DNA of 64,000 nt from Sphingomonas sp. (GTDB lineage Bacteria; Pseudomonadota; Alphaproteobacteria; Sphingomonadales; Sphingomonadaceae), in the NCBI RefSeq assembly GCF_029239295.1, contig NZ_JAQZBC010000006.1:186001-250000 (forward strand), written 5' to 3'. A model generated the notes under the pieces. The model worked only from the letters and a program-made list of their open reading frames with translations. It searched no databases and was not told the DNA's origin. The first letter of the stretch is position 1; every line of letters starts with the position of its first letter. This document shows positions 51,290 to 60,601 of this stretch, in pieces. A program made the translations under genes and the position numbers.

Positions 51290-52420
51290 GTGACCCTCTC
51301 GGCGCGCATGATGCACGGCGTCGCCAGCATCGCGGCGGATCAATGGGATGCCTGCGCCGGCACCGCCCACCCCTTCGTCAGCCATGCCTTTCTCTCCGCG
51401 CTCGAGGATTCGGGCAGCGTCGGTGGCCGCACCGGGTGGCAGCCGGTGCCCGTCGTCGTCGACGGCGATGATGGCGCCCCAATCGCCGTCGCGCCGGCCT
51501 ATGCAAAGGCGCACAGCCAGGGCGAATATGTCTTCGACCATCCCTGGGCCGACGCATGGGAGCGCGCCGGCGGGCGCTATTATCCCAAGCTTCAGATCGC
51601 CGCGCCGTTCACCCCTGTGCCCGGACCCCGGCTGCTGCTGCGCGATCCCACCGCCGCCCCGGCGCTGATCGCCGCGCTGGAGGCGGTTACCGATCAGCAC
51701 GATCTGTCCTCCGCCCACGCCACCTTTGTTGCGCCCGATCAGATCGACGCGTTCGAGGCCGCCGGCTGGCTGATCCGCGAGGGCACGCAATTCCACTGGC
51801 GCAACCAGGGCTTCGCCACCTTCGACGATTTCCTCGCCACCCTCGCCAGCCGCAAGCGCAAGGCGATCCGCAAGGAACGCGCCGCCGCCGTGGAGGGGCT
51901 GACCATCCGCCACCTCGTCGGCGATCAGATCGGCAAGCGCGAATGGGACGCCTTCTGGACCTTCTACCAGGATACCGGCAGCCGCAAATGGGGCCGCCCG
52001 TACCTCACTCGCCCCTTCTTCCCGATGCTGGGCGAACGGATGGGCGATCGCGTTCTGCTGATCCTCGCCGAGCGTGACGGTCACCCGATCGCCGGCGCGC
52101 TCAACCTCATCGGCGCCGACACGCTCTACGGCCGTTATTGGGGCTGCACCGAGGACGTGCCGTTCCTGCACTTCGAGCTGTGCTATTATCAGGCGATCGA
52201 CATCGCGATCGAACGCGGCCTCGCCACCGTGGAGGCTGGCGCGCAGGGCGAGCACAAGCTGATGCGCGGCTATGCCCCGGTCCCCACCTGGTCCGCGCAT
52301 TACTTTCCCAATCCGGGTTTCCGCCGCGCCGTCGCCGATTTCCTCGCGCGCGAACGCGTCGCGGTGGAGGCTGACCAGGAATTCCTCGGTCAGCTCACCC
52401 CCTTCCGCAAGGGCGACTGA
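51290..52420 (+). CDS. FemAB/GNAT-like peptidogalycan biosynthesis protein (COG3146)
   Basis: 376 residues with the layout of the conserved bacterial family of COG3146/DUF482: [20 protein letters not shown] near the N-terminus, [15 protein letters not shown] in the middle and [40 protein letters not shown] near the end. It resembles acyltransferases that use aminoacyl-tRNA or acyl-CoA; the substrate is unknown. GTG start with GGAG upstream. The 202-base gap before it holds a 49-codon frame ending in its GTG, of doubtful status. Confidence 0.87.
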   Translation: MTLSARMMHGVASIAADQWDACAGTAHPFVSHAFLSALEDSGSVGGRTGWQPVPVVVDGDDGAPIAVAPAYAKAHSQGEYVFDHPWADAWERAGGRYYPKLQIAAPFTPVPGPRLLLRDPTAAPALIAALEAVTDQHDLSSAHATFVAPDQIDAFEAAGWLIREGTQFHWRNQGFATFDDFLATLASRKRKAIRKERAAAVEGLTIRHLVGDQIGKREWDAFWTFYQDTGSRKWGRPYLTRPFFPMLGERMGDRVLLILAERDGHPIAGALNLIGADTLYGRYWGCTEDVPFLHFELCYYQAIDIAIERGLATVEAGAQGEHKLMRGYAPVPTWSAHYFPNPGFRRAVADFLARERVAVEADQEFLGQLTPFRKGD

Positions 52421-52435
52421 CGCCCGATCCCGGCG

Positions 52436-53218
52436 TTACCGCTGGCGGACGGATTCGCGATCCGGCAGCGGCTGCAGCCCGGGCCCGGTGGTCGGCACCA
52501 CCTTGGGCGGAACGATCTTGGTGGACAGCTGGAATGATATGCCCACCACCGCGGCATGGTTCATGTTGGCGCGTCCGTTCACCGCCCGCTGTCGCTGGTT
52601 CAGATAGCCGAGCTCAAGCGCCGCGAATTCGGAGATCGGCGTGCGCACCCCGGCAAAGGTCCACAGATCGTCATAGCCCTTGCGCGCCCCCCAATCGGCG
52701 TCGGTCAGATTCCAGTACAGCTCGACCGACACCACGCCCACCGGCCCGCCGCTTTCCTTCTTGGTCAGCGGTGTCGCCAGCAGCAATTGCTGCGCGACGC
52801 GCAGGTTCCAGTCCTTGCCGGTGGATCGCTGGCGCTGCTCGAACCGGGTCTGCGCGCGAACGCCGATCCGTCCGATCGCGCCGATGCGGTACGACGCCTG
52901 TTGAAGGAACCGGTTCTCGTGCAGGTCCTGCGGCAACCGCGCCCCATCGATGAAGGCGTAGAGATAGCCCGCGGACAGGATCAGCGATTCGCTTTTCCGC
53001 CAGGAAATGATCGGCGGGATGACGGTGATCGGCGCGGTCGCGGCATTCTTGGTTGACCAGCGCGGCTGGATCTCACTGGTGATGAAAACGTCATCGGACA
53101 GCGGCGCCGTCACCTGGATTCCGCCCCATATCTGCCCGCCGTGGTTGGTCTCGGCTGCCACCGGCAGCGCCCATCCTATCGCACTCGCAGCAACAGCCGC
53201 CCCCCAGCATCGCTTCAA
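52436..53218 (-). CDS. DUF2490 family outer-membrane protein
   Basis: 260 residues. A signal peptide (about 1-22) precedes a series of amphipathic beta strands (QIWGGIQVTAPLSDDVFITSEIQPRW, SYRIGAIGRIGVRAQTRFEQRQRS), the DUF2490 pattern of a small barrel. It ends in a proline-rich hydrophilic tail, so it lacks the usual terminal aromatic. Function unknown. It is last in the minus-strand envelope block, convergent with the COG3146 gene. Confidence 0.82.
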   Translation of the reverse strand: MKRCWGAAVAASAIGWALPVAAETNHGGQIWGGIQVTAPLSDDVFITSEIQPRWSTKNAATAPITVIPPIISWRKSESLILSAGYLYAFIDGARLPQDLHENRFLQQASYRIGAIGRIGVRAQTRFEQRQRSTGKDWNLRVAQQLLLATPLTKKESGGPVGVVSVELYWNLTDADWGARKGYDDLWTFAGVRTPISEFAALELGYLNQRQRAVNGRANMNHAAVVGISFQLSTKIVPPKVVPTTGPGLQPLPDRESVRQR

Positions 53219-53359
53219 TGGTCATCCTCCCCTGTGCTTCTTCAACACCGAAAAAGGGAGAAGGTGCCGCAGCGCGGCGATTATTTTGCGCTGCGGCTTT
53301 CCAATGGTTCAGGATGGCGGTTCAGCCCATCCGCTCCGGCCCATCTGCGGGCGGATGGG

Positions 53360-55033
53360 TCAGGACCGTGGTGGCGGCGGCAGGTCGGCCTCGCGCTGGC
53401 GCATCTTTCGCTCCCGCATTTCCAAGAACCACTTGGGATACAGTTCCTCGTCGGCGATCTGCGGCGTCGGGCGATCACGGTTCACCTTCAGCAGCGCGCT
53501 GGCGCCGGTCGGGGATCGCCAGATCCGGTCGAGGTCGCTGGCGTAGCGCGAATTGAACGGCGGGGTGCGGATCAACCAGACATAATCGAACGCCTCGCGC
53601 GGGAAGCGCGCCATGGAGAAATCGATCGGCTTCCACCATTCGCGCGGGCACCAGCCTGGCGTCACGATCTCGGACGGATCATGCGCGAACATGCCCGCCT
53701 TGCTGTATTTCGCGGTCAGCAGCTGCGCGCCGGGCATCGACCATTGGTCGTTGGCATAGGCCAGCCGCCGGGTCAGCGCGATCGCCGGCAAATGCTCCAG
53801 CCGGCTCATCTTCCACTGGTTGTGGCAATTGGTGCCGACGAAGGTGACGACGCGCGCGCCCTCGGGAAGCTTGTCCAGCGCTGCCAGTTCGGTGTCGTAA
53901 TCGCGGTCGAACAGCCAATAGCTGACGGTATTGCCCGCGATCCGCGCGACGAAGAAACTCGTCGCCAGCATCGCCAGGATGCCGGCCTTGCGCGCGCTCA
54001 TCCCCGGCAGCGGGCGGATCGCGATCAGCATCACCGCCACCACGAACGGCGCCAGCCGCATATCGGCATAGGCCGAACCGAAAACGATCCGCGGCAGCAG
54101 CACGAATACCGCCGCCAGGAACAGCGCCGACAGCACCAGGTTGCGCGAAAAGCCCAGCGCCGGATCGCGGATCGCGTAGAACATCAGCAGCAGATAGACG
54201 GCGGTCGAGCCGACATCCCACAGCTCCCACCGGTCGCGCAGCACCATCAGCAGCCACGCGACCTTCGCCTGCCAGTTGAACCAGTCGGCCGTCTGGCCGG
54301 TGACATGGTCGCCCGATCGCCAGAAGATCATCAGCAGCATCGGCAGCGCGAGCGGCACGCAGCTCAGCCCGGCGCGGATCCAGCTTTCCACCCAATGGCC
54401 CGACCCGGCATCCTTGCGCGCGTCATGCTGGCGGATCATCTCGGCGGAGAACGCCAGCACGCCCAGCACGCCCCAGCCGAACGTATGGCACAGCCACAAC
54501 AGGCAAGAGATCGGCACGAAGATGATCGCCCGCAGCCGCAACCGGCCCAGCCGCGCCATGCGCAGCCACAGCGCGAACAGGCATAGCGCCAGCGCCATCG
54601 ACAGGGAGAAGTTCACGAAGCCGAACTGGAACGGGTAGCAATAGGCCAGCGGCAGAGCGAACATCGCGGTCGGCGGGATGCGTCCATGCACCTCGCGCGC
54701 GATCCACAGCAGCCCGGCGACGGTCAGCGCCGGGATCGACATCACGATCAGCTTGACGCCCAGTTCCAGGCCAAAGACCTTGGCGAACGGGACGACCAGC
54801 AGGTCGATGCCCAGATTGCCGATCAGCGACCATTGGAAATTGTACCATTCGGCCAGCCACGGCGCCTGTTCCACCGGCGTCAGCTGGACGCGGTAGCGGC
54901 CCATGTGCCCGGGCAGGTCGACCAGCGGCGGAATCTCCGGCCAGATCAGCGGTATGATCGAGATCAGCGTCGCGATTACGACAAACGCGCGCGTCTGCCA
55001 CCAGCGAAGGGGCGTCCCCATTTGCTCCATCAA
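53360..55033 (-). CDS. Polytopic membrane protein, GT-C glycosyltransferase-like
   Basis: 557 residues. About 10-12 membrane helices occupy the first 400 residues. After the first helix comes PLVDLPGHMGRY, an acidic/His loop like the first extracytoplasmic loop of GT-C enzymes that use polyprenyl-phosphate sugars. The C-terminal 150 residues form a soluble domain. Enzyme activity is inferred only from topology and this loop. Six bases separate it from the upstream membrane gene. Confidence 0.72.
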   Translation of the reverse strand: MMEQMGTPLRWWQTRAFVVIATLISIIPLIWPEIPPLVDLPGHMGRYRVQLTPVEQAPWLAEWYNFQWSLIGNLGIDLLVVPFAKVFGLELGVKLIVMSIPALTVAGLLWIAREVHGRIPPTAMFALPLAYCYPFQFGFVNFSLSMALALCLFALWLRMARLGRLRLRAIIFVPISCLLWLCHTFGWGVLGVLAFSAEMIRQHDARKDAGSGHWVESWIRAGLSCVPLALPMLLMIFWRSGDHVTGQTADWFNWQAKVAWLLMVLRDRWELWDVGSTAVYLLLMFYAIRDPALGFSRNLVLSALFLAAVFVLLPRIVFGSAYADMRLAPFVVAVMLIAIRPLPGMSARKAGILAMLATSFFVARIAGNTVSYWLFDRDYDTELAALDKLPEGARVVTFVGTNCHNQWKMSRLEHLPAIALTRRLAYANDQWSMPGAQLLTAKYSKAGMFAHDPSEIVTPGWCPREWWKPIDFSMARFPREAFDYVWLIRTPPFNSRYASDLDRIWRSPTGASALLKVNRDRPTPQIADEELYPKWFLEMRERKMRQREADLPPPPRS

Positions 55034-55039
55034 ATCGCC

Positions 55040-56875
55040 TTAAGGGCGACGGGCGACGGGGGGCAAGGGGCGAATGACGCGCCAGCCCAGCGCCGGCGTG
55101 CCGGTCGCGATCGGCTGCAACCAGTCGAACCGCTCGCCGCGCTGCAGCCGCGCCCAGAAGCCTTGCGGAAAATCACGGCGGTACGTTTCCGTCTCGCTCA
55201 GCCCAGGACACGCCGCGATGTACGATGCCCCACTCGCCATGATGATCCGACGCGCCTCAGCGGGCGATCCGGTAAAGGCGCTCAGCACCCGCTCCATCGG
55301 TTCGGGCGCGCGATGGTATCCGCCGGCAATCGCGTCATGATGGGTCGTCGCGATAATGTCGGGCCCGATGTCGATCGGGGCAAAGACGATTCCGCGCGGC
55401 AGGCGCCCGATCACGCGAACATCGCCGACTTTTTCGCAGGACGGACGCTGCTGGCCGGCCACCGTACTGCCGCGGCCGATCTTCTCCGGGGACAGGCCGG
55501 ATTGCGCCGCCGGCCGGTCATCCGCGGCCACTGCCTTCCCGGCCACCACGCCGATCGCCGCCACTTGTCCGGGCGATGCCACCAGCAGCGCACCCGCCGT
55601 CGCCACCAGCCGCCTGCCCGTCCCGGGCACCGCCCGCGCCCGCTTCAGCAGCGCCAGCAACAACGTCGCCGCGCCCGGAATGGCCAGCGCGTTGGCGGTT
55701 GCCCCCGCCCGGTTGACGAACACCGCCACCAGCGTCGCGAGCGTCAGAATAGCCAGCAACAGCAACCACTTGACCCGCAGCTCGCCCTGCGCCGAACGAT
55801 AGCCGCGCCATGTCGCATACAGCCCGACCAGCGGCAGGCCGATCGTCATCGCCGCCCAGTCCGGCGTCTGCTCCCACAGCGGCCGCCCCTCGCTCACCCC
55901 CACGTACCAGATGTCGTGAACGATCGGCGGCAGGCGCGCGAACGGCCCCGCCAGACAATCCGGCGACACCAGCACCAGCACCCCCGCCGTCAGCCCTCCT
56001 GCGCCCAGCAATCCGCCGAGCCGAGCAGCCGCTTGACGCTGCTGAAACAAGGCCGCTGCAACGCTTGTCGCCACCGCCGCCGTCCCCAGCATCGCCAGCC
56101 AACCGGGCGCGATGGCATCGCAGGCAGGCGCCCAAAAGTTCGGCCCGCGCGTCACCGCGTGCAACAGTACCGCGCCACCAAACAGGCTCCAGACCAGCCC
56201 CAACAGGAAGTCACGGCGCCACGGTTGCAACACCCACGCGAGCGCCGCGACACCCGCAATCGCCGCCGCGATCGGCATGCCCTCCAATGAGATCGTCAGC
56301 AGCATCGCCAATGCCAAGCCCGCGATGGCGCCTTGGCCGGCGCCTTCGCGCCCGGGCGCAGGTGTTCGCCCGACCAGCATCGCCACGGCGACCAGCGCCA
56401 GCACGATCTGCCAGCCATGATGATCGACCCGCATCGGCCTCAGCTGAAAGACCAGCGGCGCCGACAACGGCACCAGCAGCACTGCATAGCGTGCGGCTTC
56501 TGCGCCTGAGAGGCGGCGCGTCATGTCCGCGACCAGCGTCATGACGGCGAGCAGCGACAGTAACGGCACCACCACCATTGCGACCCGAATCGCCGCCTCT
56601 TCGCTCACGAACAGGCGCGTCACCGCCAGCACGGTAGCGATCGGCAGATCAACCAGCCGCGACCAATGCATCGGAAAGTTGCCGTTCAGGCGGTGCTGCG
56701 CAACGTCCCACCAGCTTTGCCCCGCCAGCCAGTCCCGCACCTCCATCAGGCGCATGGCATCGTCGGGATCGGGGAAGCGCAGGTTCGCGATATCGGCCGC
56801 AGTGGCCAGCAGCAGAACTACCGCCGTCAGGAACCACCCGATCAGCACCGGACGATTGATGCCGTGCGAACTCAT
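55040..56875 (-). CDS. Large polytopic membrane protein, GT-C/STT3-like
   Basis: 611 residues and about 11-12 membrane helices. The first loop carries FPDPDDAMRLMEVRDWL followed by QSWWDVAQHRLNGNFPMHWSRL, reminiscent of the DxD/E loop of STT3-type and other GT-C glycosyltransferases. A periplasmic C-terminal domain ends the protein. The start at 56875 has GGGGGA upstream; a frame to 56965 has no ribosome site. Donor, acceptor and activity are unknown. Confidence 0.72.
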   Translation of the reverse strand: MSSHGINRPVLIGWFLTAVVLLLATAADIANLRFPDPDDAMRLMEVRDWLAGQSWWDVAQHRLNGNFPMHWSRLVDLPIATVLAVTRLFVSEEAAIRVAMVVVPLLSLLAVMTLVADMTRRLSGAEAARYAVLLVPLSAPLVFQLRPMRVDHHGWQIVLALVAVAMLVGRTPAPGREGAGQGAIAGLALAMLLTISLEGMPIAAAIAGVAALAWVLQPWRRDFLLGLVWSLFGGAVLLHAVTRGPNFWAPACDAIAPGWLAMLGTAAVATSVAAALFQQRQAAARLGGLLGAGGLTAGVLVLVSPDCLAGPFARLPPIVHDIWYVGVSEGRPLWEQTPDWAAMTIGLPLVGLYATWRGYRSAQGELRVKWLLLLAILTLATLVAVFVNRAGATANALAIPGAATLLLALLKRARAVPGTGRRLVATAGALLVASPGQVAAIGVVAGKAVAADDRPAAQSGLSPEKIGRGSTVAGQQRPSCEKVGDVRVIGRLPRGIVFAPIDIGPDIIATTHHDAIAGGYHRAPEPMERVLSAFTGSPAEARRIIMASGASYIAACPGLSETETYRRDFPQGFWARLQRGERFDWLQPIATGTPALGWRVIRPLPPVARRP

Positions 56876-56969
56876 TGTCCCCCGGGTGGCGGCGCAATTC
56901 TCCAGCAACTCGTCCGGCGCGCCCGGCGCGTCGCTCAGCGCGCGGCGTGCTTCCACGGCTGGCACGATG

Positions 56970-58499
56970 TCACGCTGCCTTCAGCCGCTCGGGCACTCCG
57001 CGAACGCTGGCGAGCGCCGCGCGCTCCCCCTCGTTGCCGCTCTCGTGATATTCGGCGTCCTCGTTCACCGCCCAGATATCATACACCCGCGCGCCGGCCT
57101 CAATGTTGCGCACCGTCAGCATCGCGGTCATCATCGCGTGATCCTGATTGTTGTAGCGGTGCATACCGTTGCGCCCGACACAATGCAGCATCGGATAACG
57201 CGCCTCGATCTCCTGGCGCAGCACCTCGACATTGGCGGCATAATCCTCGTCGTAGACGGGATAGGCCTTCTCCTGTCGCACCACCGTGCCGCCCACCACC
57301 TGCTCGGCCGCACACAGCCCCAGCTGCGCCATCTCCTTCGTGGCCAGCGCGACCAGTTCGTCGTCGCTCGCGGACCACAGCCCGTCGCCCTCGAAGCAGA
57401 AATATTCGAGGCCGACGCACGCGAGATCGGGATCGGGTACCATCTCGGGCGACCACGACCGGAAGTTCTGGACCCGCCCCACCTTCACCTTGGAATCGTG
57501 GATGTAGATCCAATTGTCCGGGAACAGGTCAGGCGATCGGATCATCAGTGCGACCGTCAGGAAGTCGCGATATTTCAGGTTCGCCGCCTCGGGCAACGCG
57601 GTCGGCAGTGGATGCAGCCGGCTCGCCAGTTCGCGCATCGGAGCCGAGGAAATGACGTGCGCCGCTTTGATCGCGACCTGAGCGCCCTCGCTGTCAGTCG
57701 CGGTCATCGTCCACTGTTGCGTGACGTCGTTGAACGCCAGCTGCTTCAGCTTGTGATCCATCAGCACATGATTGCCATGCGCCACCACATGATCGCGCGC
57801 TGCTTCCCACATCATGCCGGGACCCAGCCGCGGGTAGCGGAAGCTTTCAAGCAGCGTCTTCACCGCCATGCCATCGTTCGGGCGCTTGTTGAGGCCGAGG
57901 CTGCGCTTCAGTCCATCGACCACCGCGCCCCACAGCGACAGCCCCTTGATCCGCTGCGCCGCCCAGTCCGCGCTCATCTCGTCGCACGGCATGCCCCACA
58001 CCTTCTCGGTGTAGGTCTTGAAAAAGATCGAATACAGCTTCCAGCCGAACGCGTTGACGGTCCAATCCTCGAAGCTCTTCACGCTCTTGGCTGGCATCAG
58101 CCTGGCCTTGGCGAAGCTCGCCATGCACAGCGCCGATCGCAACACGCCGAGGTTCCACAGCGCTTCGAACGCGCGCAGCGGATAGCTGTAGAACTTTCCC
58201 TCGTAATAGATCCGGCTCATCCGCGGCCGCTCGATGAAATCGTCGGGCAGGATCTCGTTCCAGAGGTCGACGACCTCCTTCGATCGCGAGAAGAACCGGT
58301 GCCCGCCGATGTCGAAGCGGAAGCCCTCATGCTCAACCGTTCGGCTGATCCCGCCGACATAGCGCGGATCCTTCTCGATCACGGTGACCGAATAGCCGGC
58401 CTTGCCGAGCAAATAGGCCGCCGTCAGCCCCGCCGGTCCCGCGCCGATGATCGCCACGTCCACCGTGCCGACAGGATTCGCCATCTGATGCTGCCCCAT
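56970..58499 (-). CDS. FAD-dependent oxidoreductase, UDP-galactopyranose mutase-like
   Basis: 509 residues. FAD-binding Rossmann motif VAIIGAGPAGLTAAYLLGKAGYSVTVIEKD, followed by GGISRTV and FDIGGHRFFSRS, the arrangement of UDP-galactopyranose mutase and related amine-oxidase-fold flavoproteins. The C-terminal NGMHRYNNQDHAMMTAM supplies the other FAD contacts. Members close to this one sit in glycan loci and are often called protoporphyrinogen-oxidase-like. With two GT-C-like genes downstream, a role in lipid-linked sugar processing is plausible. Confidence 0.85.
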   Translation of the reverse strand: MGQHQMANPVGTVDVAIIGAGPAGLTAAYLLGKAGYSVTVIEKDPRYVGGISRTVEHEGFRFDIGGHRFFSRSKEVVDLWNEILPDDFIERPRMSRIYYEGKFYSYPLRAFEALWNLGVLRSALCMASFAKARLMPAKSVKSFEDWTVNAFGWKLYSIFFKTYTEKVWGMPCDEMSADWAAQRIKGLSLWGAVVDGLKRSLGLNKRPNDGMAVKTLLESFRYPRLGPGMMWEAARDHVVAHGNHVLMDHKLKQLAFNDVTQQWTMTATDSEGAQVAIKAAHVISSAPMRELASRLHPLPTALPEAANLKYRDFLTVALMIRSPDLFPDNWIYIHDSKVKVGRVQNFRSWSPEMVPDPDLACVGLEYFCFEGDGLWSASDDELVALATKEMAQLGLCAAEQVVGGTVVRQEKAYPVYDEDYAANVEVLRQEIEARYPMLHCVGRNGMHRYNNQDHAMMTAMLTVRNIEAGARVYDIWAVNEDAEYHESGNEGERAALASVRGVPERLKAA

Positions 58500-58577
58500 A
58501 GCAATGCAGCATCGGCAATGAAGCAGGTTGGTTGAGGCGTGGTTAATGCCCCGCCCGAAGGAACGCGGGGTGATGCC

Positions 58578-60173
58578 TCAGCGGCTGGCGAGGTGCTGCA
58601 GTGCCGGTGAGTCGCGATCATAGACATCGGCGACATATTTCACGCCCCGGCCGGTCTCGGACGGGCTGGCGGTGAAATACATCAGATAGACCGGCACCGG
58701 CTCGGGGACTGGCACATGCTGCTCGGGCTGTGAGCTGTCGGGTTTCAGCGGGCGATCGAACAGCCACCGGCCCAGCCGCCCGGCATCCTCCAGCCGGACG
58801 CAGCCGTTGGAGAAATGCCGGTCTGCCTTCGTGAACAGGTTCTTTTGTGGTGTGTCGTGGAGGTAGATGCCGTGATCGTTGGGGAACATGAACTTGACCG
58901 ATCCCATCGAATTGCCACGCCCGGGCAACTCGCGCACGCGCGGCTCAACCGTTCCGTCGGACACGCCCTTCCAGTCGATCGATGCAGACGGGATCACCTG
59001 CGCCTCATTGGTCCAATCTGACAGTGCCTCATAGCCCTGCCGCTCCAATGAGGTACCCGCCAGCACCTTGGGCGCGATCCGCTTGCGCACTAGGTCGACC
59101 GGAACGTTCCAATAGGGATTGAGCGTGGCGTAGCGGACCAGCCCTGCCATCATCGGCGTCTGCGTCTCCGCCGTGCCGGCGACGACCCGCATCGTCCCCT
59201 GTTCCGCCCCGCCGCCGTAATACCACAGCCGTGCCGCCGCCGCGTCTACGACGATGTGCCGCGTGTATGCATCCGGCAGCAGCCGCGCCCGTTCCAGGTT
59301 CAGGCGCAATTGCGCGACGCGGTCGACGCTTGCCCCGCCGGTGCCGTTCAGCGCCGCGATCGTCTGGGCGCCGGCGATCCCGTCCGCCGGCAAGCCGCGC
59401 GACGCCTGGAACTGCCGCACGCGCGCCCTCAGTTCGGCATCGTAGTTATCGCCATCATCCAGGCCAAGTCGCTCGCGCAGAAGCAGGACGCGCTCGCCGC
59501 TCATTCCCGGCTTCAGCAGCGGCCCCGATGGTACGGTGACATAGCTTCGATCTGGCTCGTCGCGCTCACGCTCAGTCTCCGGCGCAGGCATCGCGGCGCG
59601 CAACTGAACGTACAGCGGGCTCATCCATCCGAGATTGCGAACATAGTCGACCGTTGATTTGGCCAGCGCCGCCCGCCGAAGCACTTCCTCGGGCTTCAAT
59701 CGCTTGGGCTTCAGCGTTTCCTCGAGATATTCGATATCGATCGTCGGCTCGCGCATGTCGCGGACCAGGTTACCCAGCGCCCCGCTTAACGCCACTTCCA
59801 GATAGGCGAGCGCGCGCGGATTGCCGTCCTGCGCCTCATCGATCAGGCGCCGCAGACGATCGGGCGAATAGCGATTGGGGTTCAGGCCATCGACGCGCAC
59901 GCTCTCGATCACGTCGATCAGCGCACTCGCCTGCGCACCGGGCCGATCGTCCACGATCCACAGCGGCCAATAGCCGCGTGCACGGTAAAAGTCCTTCAGG
60001 TGCCCGCCCACCTGCCCGCGAATTGCCTGCGCAACCGCGTTGGTCGACTCAGCGACTGCGACAGTGTCCTGCGCGGCGGCGACGCTTGGAAGCGCCGCCG
60101 CCGGCAGGAGCAAGGTCAGGATAAGCGCCAGCCGGCTTGCGCGCCGCGCCGGCGCGCCCTCGCCAGCCGACAA
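58578..60173 (-). CDS. L,D-transpeptidase, YcbB/LdtD type
   Basis: Forms 3-3 cross-links in peptidoglycan or attaches proteins to it. About 531 residues: signal peptide, an N-terminal scaffold domain, a peptidoglycan-binding repeat (LRERLGLDDG..., around 255-315), and the YkuD catalytic domain with GIYLHDTP and HFSNGCVRL holding the catalytic His and Cys. I prefer the TTG start at 60173 because GAGG lies six bases before it and it follows the small lipoprotein stop by two bases. A TTG at 60233 also opens this frame. Confidence 0.87.
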   Translation of the reverse strand: MSAGEGAPARRASRLALILTLLLPAAALPSVAAAQDTVAVAESTNAVAQAIRGQVGGHLKDFYRARGYWPLWIVDDRPGAQASALIDVIESVRVDGLNPNRYSPDRLRRLIDEAQDGNPRALAYLEVALSGALGNLVRDMREPTIDIEYLEETLKPKRLKPEEVLRRAALAKSTVDYVRNLGWMSPLYVQLRAAMPAPETERERDEPDRSYVTVPSGPLLKPGMSGERVLLLRERLGLDDGDNYDAELRARVRQFQASRGLPADGIAGAQTIAALNGTGGASVDRVAQLRLNLERARLLPDAYTRHIVVDAAAARLWYYGGGAEQGTMRVVAGTAETQTPMMAGLVRYATLNPYWNVPVDLVRKRIAPKVLAGTSLERQGYEALSDWTNEAQVIPSASIDWKGVSDGTVEPRVRELPGRGNSMGSVKFMFPNDHGIYLHDTPQKNLFTKADRHFSNGCVRLEDAGRLGRWLFDRPLKPDSSQPEQHVPVPEPVPVYLMYFTASPSETGRGVKYVADVYDRDSPALQHLASR

Positions 60174-60175
60174 GC

Positions 60176-60439
60176 TCAGCCTCGTTCGCCGCGCGGGGTG
60201 GGCGGCGGCGGGGGGGGCGGCGGCGGCGGGCAAGGCGGCGCCTGGAAGGCTACATAGACACCATCCGGCGTGTAATAGCCGTCGACCAGACCATCGCCGT
60301 TGCGATCAGCGGCTACCGTTCCGGCCAGCGCACCGGGGCCGAGCGGCGGCGCCGGAGCAACCACGTCTTGGCGATTGTCGGCGCAGGCCGTGAGCACGGT
60401 GGCTCCCAGCAGCAATGCGCCAAATGTTGCACCCTTCAT
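60176..60439 (-). CDS. Small proline-rich lipoprotein with an EF-hand-like loop
   Basis: 87 residues. Lipobox TVLTAC (Cys 19), an acidic loop DRNGDGLVDG near 45-54 that fits a calcium-binding EF-hand or dockerin repeat, then a tail of ten Pro (71-80) and TPRGERG. The ATG at 60439 has GAGGGAGA. The Pro run is encoded on a G-rich plus-strand tract with eight consecutive G (60210-60217). It is directly upstream of the L,D-transpeptidase and may anchor near peptidoglycan; this is inferred. Confidence 0.75.
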   Translation of the reverse strand: MKGATFGALLLGATVLTACADNRQDVVAPAPPLGPGALAGTVAADRNGDGLVDGYYTPDGVYVAFQAPPCPPPPPPPPPPTPRGERG

Positions 60440-60503
60440 CGCTATCTCCCTCATCGGCGGGGACTTCAGCCGCCCCAGGCGGACCAAGAACGTTGATAGC
60501 GGC

Positions 60504-60531
60504 AGGATCGTTCCTGATCGGCAACGATCCT
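60504..60531. terminator. Hairpin downstream of argG, no U-tract
   Basis: AGGATCGTT (60504-60512) and AACGATCCT (60523-60531) pair perfectly over a 10-base loop, between argG and the lipoprotein gene on the same strand. Confidence 0.45.
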
Positions 60532-60601
60532 AGGGTTTGTCCGGAGCCGTGGGCACGCGGGGGGCCGGGTTGAACCCTTCCCCGACGTGCCGACAGGCCG
60601 A

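Noticed and set aside
51144..51293. A 49-codon plus-strand frame between ridA and the COG3146 gene, its stop overlapping the next GTG
   Set aside because: Codon bias is consistent with a gene, but there is no ribosome site and no recognisable sequence. It could be a remnant of a lost gene; I cannot support it as coding.
51167..52300. A 377-codon minus-strand frame opposite the COG3146 gene
   Set aside because: Gly/Ala/Arg-rich with no motif; the plus-strand gene has clear family motifs.
54686..58535. Plus-strand frames of 534 and 670 codons opposite the membrane proteins and flavoprotein
   Set aside because: Gln/Arg/His-rich shadows of the hydrophobic and flavoprotein genes on the other strand.
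60200..60240. G/C-rich tandem repeat that could be mistaken for a regulatory repeat array
   Set aside because: It simply encodes the ten-proline run of the small lipoprotein; only the homopolymer is noted as a finding.
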